Shown: positions 60,128-64,000 of the stretch, one piece after another
How positions within the stretch are numbered: the stretch's first letter is position 1
How the letters are laid out: every line of letters starts with the position of its first letter
Assembly: GCF_028693135.1 (NCBI RefSeq)
Contig: NZ_JAQUVZ010000014.1
Location: forward strand, 22,967 to 86,966
DNA: 64,000 nt
From: Methanosarcina sp.
Lineage (GTDB): Archaea; Halobacteriota; Methanosarcinia; Methanosarcinales; Methanosarcinaceae
Direction: 5' to 3'
Translations under genes and position numbers: made by a program
Notes under the pieces: generated by a model
Databases searched by the model: none
Seen by the model: only the letters and a program-made list of their open reading frames with translations
Told to the model about the DNA's origin: nothing

Positions 60128-61141
60128 ATGGTAGAAGTCGAAAGAGTTCGCTATTCGGACACTCTTGAAAGAGAAAAAATACGTGCCATGATCAAAGCTC
60201 GCAAAGAGAAGCAAAAGGAGCAAAGTTTTGAGAACGAAAAGGCCGTGTGTCCGGAATGCGGCAGTAGGAACCTTGTTCACGACTACGAGCGGGCAGAGCT
60301 CGTTTGCGGTGACTGCGGACTTGTCGTAGATGCCGATTTTGTGGACGAAGGGCCCGAATGGCGAGCTTTCGATCACGATCAACGCATGAAGCGTTCCCGT
60401 GTGGGTGCGCCCATGACATATACAATCCATGACAAAGGGCTTTCCACAATGATTGATTGGAGGAATCGTGATTCCTATGGAAAGTCTATCTCCTCCAAAA
60501 ATCGTGCTCAGCTCTATCGTTTAAGAAAATGGCAGCGCAGAATTCGTGTAAGTAACGCAACTGAAAGAAACCTGGCTTTTGCCCTTTCCGAACTGGACAG
60601 AATGGCTTCTGCTCTGGGTCTGCCGAGAACTGTCAGGGAAACCGCGGCAGTAGTCTACAGAAAAGCTGTGGACAAGAACCTTATCCGCGGCCGCAGTATT
60701 GAAGGTGTAGCCGCAGCCGCTCTTTATGCTGCCTGCCGCCAGTGCAGTGTTCCGAGGACTCTTGATGAGATCGAAGAGGTTTCAAGGGTGAGCAGGAAGG
60801 AAATCGGAAGGACTTACCGTTTCATTTCCAGAGAACTTGCCTTAAAACTCATGCCAACTTCTCCAATCGACTATGTCCCGAGGTTCTGCTCCGGGCTTAA
60901 CCTGAAGGGAGAAGTCCAGTCAAAGAGCGTTGAGATCCTCAGGCAGGCATCAGAAAAAGAGCTTACAAGTGGAAGAGGGCCAACAGGAGTTGCGGCAGCT
61001 GCAATTTACATTGCATCCATTCTCTGCGGTGAGCGGAGGACTCAGCGGGAAGTTGCAGATGTTGCCGGGGTTACAGAAGTTACTATCAGGAACAGGTATA
61101 AGGAACTGGCAGAAGAACTGGATATTGAAATTATCCTTTAA
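60128..61141 (+). CDS. tfb: transcription initiation factor IIB
   Basis: Bridges TBP at the TATA box and RNA polymerase. 337 aa. Zinc ribbon [24 protein letters not shown] (about 39-62), B-reader/linker [23 protein letters not shown], and two cyclin-like repeats ([25 protein letters not shown]... and [35 protein letters not shown]), ending with the recognition helix [32 protein letters not shown] precedes the ATG. Confidence 0.97.
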   Translation: MVEVERVRYSDTLEREKIRAMIKARKEKQKEQSFENEKAVCPECGSRNLVHDYERAELVCGDCGLVVDADFVDEGPEWRAFDHDQRMKRSRVGAPMTYTIHDKGLSTMIDWRNRDSYGKSISSKNRAQLYRLRKWQRRIRVSNATERNLAFALSELDRMASALGLPRTVRETAAVVYRKAVDKNLIRGRSIEGVAAAALYAACRQCSVPRTLDEIEEVSRVSRKEIGRTYRFISRELALKLMPTSPIDYVPRFCSGLNLKGEVQSKSVEILRQASEKELTSGRGPTGVAAAAIYIASILCGERRTQREVADVAGVTEVTIRNRYKELAEELDIEIIL

Positions 61142-61298
61142 ATTCTTCTTTTTTCCGTTTTGCCAGTTGCTTTTAAGTTTTTCTGGTGTGCAGAGGGTAA
61201 AATACGCCCTCTTTTTTTCATTCCTTTTTCTTCAGAGCAGATACTTTTAGTTGGGCTTACATCCGTTTTCAGACCTCTTTTCTTACTGGGATCCCTTT

Positions 61299-61423
61299 CT
61301 TTTATTTTTTCTTTACCTTTTTCTTTACCTTTTTCTTTTATTTTTTCTTTACCTTTTTCTTTTATTTTTTCTTTACCTTTTTCTTTTATTTTTTCTTTAC
61401 CTTTTTCTTTACCTTTTTCTTCA
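61299..61423 (+). repeat. pyrimidine-rich tandem repeat after tfb
   Basis: Units of the form TTTTCTTTACCTTTTTC and TTTTATTTTTTCTTTACC alternate about seven times. The T-runs would terminate tfb transcripts. The array reaches the 3' end of the minus-strand membrane protein gene. Open frames over it are repeat translation only. Confidence 0.85.
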
Positions 61424-61888
61424 AGGGAGTTTTCCAGTAAAGGTCAGATAGATCATTACTCCTCCAGTAAAGGTGAGTACCCATAAAGCCAGCATTATTC
61501 TCATATTTCTACGAGTTTTCCAGCTCCATCTATTAATAACGAAAATAAAGCCAAAAGCCAGGGATACGGCTCCAAAAAGGCCGTGGGTATATATGACAGA
61601 AGGCGCCCTCCCGCTAATTGTCAGGTTGTAAGCCGAATAAAGCATATATATGACCGATAATACGGCAAGAGTATATCCCCCGGTTGCCATCTTCCCATGT
61701 CCTGTTATGCCTCCTTTTTTTGATTCATTTTTCAATACTATAAGGCTCAATAAAAATAACAGTAAAGCTCCTATTTGCAGCCCGAGAGATATCGTTCTGA
61801 GGTTATATATGATCGTTTCAACTACCAGATTACCCCTTCCTTTCCATTTTAACACTTTTTTAATTATTCCTATTTTATATGGCTCCAT
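61421..61888 (-). CDS. four-span membrane protein, DUF420-like
   Basis: 155 aa. Spans: LGLQIGALLLFLLSLIVL, GYTLAVLSVIYMLYSAYNL, THGLFGAVSLAFGFIFVI and MRIMLALWVLTFTGGVMIYLTF. GHGKMATGGY and IYTHGLFG carry histidines at helix ends, and the closing RRNMRIMLALWVLTFTGGVMIYL matches the DUF420/cytochrome-oxidase-accessory-like pattern as I recall it. Function in a methanogen is unknown. Its start could also be at a GTG/ATG closer to the first span. Confidence 0.8.
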   Translation of the reverse strand: MEPYKIGIIKKVLKWKGRGNLVVETIIYNLRTISLGLQIGALLLFLLSLIVLKNESKKGGITGHGKMATGGYTLAVLSVIYMLYSAYNLTISGRAPSVIYTHGLFGAVSLAFGFIFVINRWSWKTRRNMRIMLALWVLTFTGGVMIYLTFTGKLP

Positions 61889-62003
61889 GTATAAAGGTGT
61901 CTTTGGGAACTAAATATCTAAAATAAGTCCATGATTCAGTTTCGATATTGAGATAACTTAATAACAAAAGGATAGCTTTAGAGTTCCAGAAGGTCGGAAC
62001 TCC

Positions 62004-63014
62004 ATGAAACGGCAATGCATAAAAATTCCCAAAAAGAAAGGAGAATCTGCAAGGCGAGTACTCCTTGATTTTGAACTTCTTGATAATTCACTGAAAATAG
62101 GTTCGGATAAATCTTTTCTTTATCTTCCCCTTTCCAGAGAGCCTCTTTCGCATGAGCTGGCAGATCTTCCTGTGGAAGCTGGACTGGCTGAGTTTGATTT
62201 TGAGCCTCAGGAGAAAAAACCCACGCCGGGGGATCTTCTTGGTTTCAATCCGGCTTATGAGCTCATCGGGGATATTGCGCTTCTGGAAGACGAGGGCCTG
62301 GACTCACAAACAGCCTCCAAAATCGCCGCTGTCCTTCTTCTTGCCCAGCCAAACATAAAAACCGTTGTCAAGCCTCTTACTCCTGTTATTGGAGAGTTCA
62401 GGCTCAGGGAATTTGAGGTGATTGCAGGCGATCCCAGGACCGAAACCGTCCACAGGGAGTACGGCTGCCGCTACAAAGTTGACCTTTCAAGAGCTTATTT
62501 CACTCCCCGTCTTTCTACTGAACGCTCAAGAATCCTCTCCTGGGTTAAGGAAGGCGATATCGTTGTCGATATGTTTGCCGGCGTCGGTCCTTACAGCATC
62601 CTGTTTGCAAAGAGCAAAAAGCCTTCAAAAGTTGTTGCAATCGACAAAAACCCTGACGCAGTCCGCTACCTCAGGGAAAATATAACCCTTAACTCCGCAA
62701 AAAACATCGAAGCAATCGAAGGCGATGCCCGGGAAGAAGCAAAAAGATTTGCAGGCACTGCCGATCATGTAATCATGAACCTTCCTCACAGCGCCCACGA
62801 GTTCCTTGACTCTGCTGTCCTCCTTACAAAATCTGGCGGCATAATCCATTATTACGGAATGAATCATGAAGACGATCTCTTCGAAAGTTCCGTCGAGCTT
62901 ATCAGAAAAGCTGCGGAAAAAGCAGGAAGGAAGATTGAAATTCTGGAGGAAAAGGTAGTCCGTTCTTATGCCCCTCATCAGTATAATATATGTATAGAGG
63001 CAAAGGTAATTTGA
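62004..63014 (+). CDS. trm5: tRNA (guanine-37-N1) methyltransferase Trm5
   Basis: Methylates G37 next to the anticodon, preventing frameshifts. 336 aa. The N-terminal domain is followed by DLLGFNPAYELIGDIALLED and HREYGCRYKVDLSRAYFTPRLSTERSRI. The SAM motif is VDMFAGVGPYSILFAK (about 190-205), with AIDKNPDAVRYL and the catalytic-region MNLPHSAHEFLD (NLPH). The ending YAPHQYNICIEAKVI is typical. Which archaeal Trm5 subtype (a or b) is not decided. Confidence 0.93.
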   Translation: MKRQCIKIPKKKGESARRVLLDFELLDNSLKIGSDKSFLYLPLSREPLSHELADLPVEAGLAEFDFEPQEKKPTPGDLLGFNPAYELIGDIALLEDEGLDSQTASKIAAVLLLAQPNIKTVVKPLTPVIGEFRLREFEVIAGDPRTETVHREYGCRYKVDLSRAYFTPRLSTERSRILSWVKEGDIVVDMFAGVGPYSILFAKSKKPSKVVAIDKNPDAVRYLRENITLNSAKNIEAIEGDAREEAKRFAGTADHVIMNLPHSAHEFLDSAVLLTKSGGIIHYYGMNHEDDLFESSVELIRKAAEKAGRKIEILEEKVVRSYAPHQYNICIEAKVI

Positions 63015-63182
63015 GGTTTCCTTTCCCCGCTCGCCCCTGGAAATCTTCTGAATGTAAAATGCTTTCTGTGCGCTGGCACTTATGGGCATCCGGGCCGATG
63101 CACCAGTAAAAATCCTTTGCAGGCGGAAGAGAATGAATCATATGATCTAAAATTCAGATGCCTGTGTATAATTCAAATAAAG

Positions 63183-63198
63183 AAATGTTTAAACATTT
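63183..63198. promoter_or_regulatory. 16-bp perfect palindrome upstream of a small membrane-protein gene
   Basis: AAATGTTTAAACATTT reads the same on both strands and lies 70 bp before the next ATG, in promoter position. Possible operator; no regulator identified. Confidence 0.45.
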
Positions 63199-63267
63199 GC
63201 AGGTCAATTTCAATAAAGTTGCTTAATTACAGATTCTACTCATAATTCCACAGGGAGCTGATTTCTG

Positions 63268-63366
63268 ATGTCCACATTTGTCTATTTCATGATAGGCTTT
63301 TCAGTTCTGGTTGCTCTTATCTTTATATGGTTCTACTCCAGGTACTTTCAGAAAAGAGATAAATAA
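63268..63366 (+). CDS. 32-aa single-span membrane protein
   Basis: MSTFVYFMIGFSVLVALIFI then WFYSRYFQKRDK: one hydrophobic helix of about 20 residues and a basic tail, so the tail should be cytoplasmic. GGAG at 63253-63256 is 11 nt upstream. An isolated gene with its own upstream palindrome, between trm5 and tRNA-Thr. Small size makes chance possible, but the start signal, composition and clean topology favour a real gene. Confidence 0.55.
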   Translation: MSTFVYFMIGFSVLVALIFIWFYSRYFQKRDK

Positions 63367-63530
63367 TAAGTTAAATAAGTTAAACTAATAATTAAAAAGC
63401 AAGAAAGTAACTGGCAGTTTCGCTTTCTTTCTCTTTAATTCTTCTCTTTGCGGGAAGGAAACAACTCTTGCGAGCGAAATAGTTAAATTCTTGATCGCTA
63501 TTTTAAGTCTGCTTATTCTTCAATCTATGT

Positions 63531-63602
63531 GCCGTCGTGGCTTAGCGGTATAGCGGCTGATTCGTAATCAGCAGGTCGGGGGTTCAAGTCCCCCCGACGG
63601 CT
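63531..63602 (+). tRNA. tRNA-Thr (CGT)
   Basis: Acceptor stem GCCGTCG/CGACGGC with discriminator T. Anticodon stem GCTGA/TCAGC encloses TTCGTAA, anticodon CGT (reads ACG). T arm GGGGG-TTCAAGT-CCCCC. No intron and no encoded CCA. A T-tract follows immediately (CTTGCTTTTTTTGG), a suitable terminator. Confidence 0.96.
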
Positions 63603-63722
63603 CTTGCTTTTTTTGGTTCAAAGCTTGTTTTCTGGAACTGTTGAAAAATGGGCGTTTTCTTTTTAAACTTCTTATCTAAACTAAATCTGGAAATTTTCAC
63701 TGATAGTCCGATGGGCTGATCT

Positions 63723-63899
63723 TCATTTTTTCAGAACCTCTATGATCTCCTTTATATCCGGAAGTTCATGACCAGGATATGTCTTGAAGAATATCACTTT
63801 CTGATCTTCGGCAATAATTATATTCGCCCTTTCAGAGACTCCTTCCTTTTCCTTGAATATTCCATATGTTCTGCCTAACTTCCGCCTTTTTAAGCGCAT
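63723..63899 (-). pseudogene. 5'-truncated peroxiredoxin
   Basis: The minus strand reads RKLGRTYGIFKEKEGVSERA, NIIIAEDQKVIFFKTYPGHE and LPDIKEIIEVLKK then stop. That is the C-terminal third of an AhpC/TSA-type peroxiredoxin. The ATG at 63899 gives only 58 residues, and the frame further up (to about 63986) has no peroxiredoxin sequence, so the N-terminal catalytic Cys part is missing. Another frame (63890-64000) takes over at this point, suggesting an insertion or deletion junction. Confidence 0.65.
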
Positions 63900-64000
63900 A
63901 ATTCCAACTTTCCCATAATATCTTTTTGCTTCCTTGTGAGTTCTGTAATTATTGTTTCTCCATTTTCCAGCTCTATTTTCTTGATTTTTTCAAGTTCCAG
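63890..64000 (-). CDS. C-terminal end of an unidentified protein (partial; possibly a transposase)
   Basis: Open from the right edge, reading LELEKIKKIELENGETIITE then LTRKQKDIMGKLELCA and TAA. The charged TELTRKQKDIMGKLEL ending recalls the C-termini of some IS4/IS1634-type transposases, which often end in a phrase of this kind. Too short to confirm. If it is a transposase, the element's end lies near 63880-63890 and it interrupts the peroxiredoxin gene. Confidence 0.4.
   Translation of the reverse strand: MELEKIKKIELENGETIITELTRKQKDIMGKLELCA

Noticed and set aside
61160..61486. Phe/Leu/Ser-rich ORFs after tfb
   Set aside because: Pure translation of the pyrimidine repeat; looks like membrane spans only because of T-richness.

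Overview
The window comes from a methanogenic archaeon of the Methanosarcina type. The evidence is a dimethylamine methyltransferase gene (mtbB) with an in-frame UAG at the pyrrolysine position, archaeal information-processing genes (TFB, Gar1, RpoN, RpoK, L18e, L13, S9, S2, class I lysyl-tRNA synthetase, Trm5, aRNase J), an archaeal mevalonate/isopentenyl phosphate pathway, a CTP-dependent riboflavin kinase with a DNA-binding domain, and the siroheme-dependent (Ahb) heme route. The species cannot be fixed from sequence reading alone.

Layout. 1-2423: end of a methylamine-metabolism operon (permease tail, small winged-helix protein, 49-aa membrane protein, mtbB). 3240-5635: class I lysyl-tRNA synthetase and a methyltransferase. 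5741-13872, mostly minus strand: BofA-like membrane protein, deoxynucleotide hydrolase (DNPH1/Rcl type), a double U32 protein, a small hypothetical protein, hisF, a DUF151 nuclease-like protein, pcm and a zinc-finger protein. 14286-17982: ribK-ribB, a cation efflux transporter and aroC. 18516-25466: an AT-rich accessory stretch of secreted or anchored proteins (DUF3160 lipoprotein, three small membrane-anchored hypotheticals, a lipoprotein, a NosD-like beta-helix protein). 25810-34057: heme biosynthesis (ahbD, ahbA, ahbB, sirC-like, hemA, hemB, hemL, hemC). 34096-38850: pyrD-pyrK, an FAH-family enzyme with a small HTH protein, and gltX. 38962-44507: a second NosD-like surface protein, an RPA with its partner protein, and serA. 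44696-48001: DUF2240 protein, then the L18e-L13-S9-RpoN-tRNAPro-RpoK-S2 operon. 48075-56468: MEMO-like protein, mevalonate kinase, isopentenyl phosphate kinase, type 2 IPP isomerase, RNase J and polyprenyl synthase. 56693-63602: ppdK (minus), gar1, tfb, a membrane protein (minus), trm5, a 32-aa membrane protein and tRNAThr. 63723-64000: a 5'-truncated peroxiredoxin next to a partial ORF running off the window.

Most of the window is conserved core chromosome whose genes group by pathway. I saw no CRISPR array, defence island, prophage or obvious new multi-gene system. The less explained features are: a compound stem-loop in the 526-bp gap beside hisF (11454-11540); a palindrome over the start of the self-regulating type of riboflavin kinase gene; a decayed duplicate of the first ~31 codons of the zinc-finger gene (14033-14128); many unrelated short tandem repeats confined to intergenic DNA, including eight 16-bp units at 52549-52676; a structured 1.4-kb gap before RNase J; and the peroxiredoxin remnant at the right edge. 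Start codons were chosen from ribosome-binding sites and family alignment recalled from memory, so several remain tentative.
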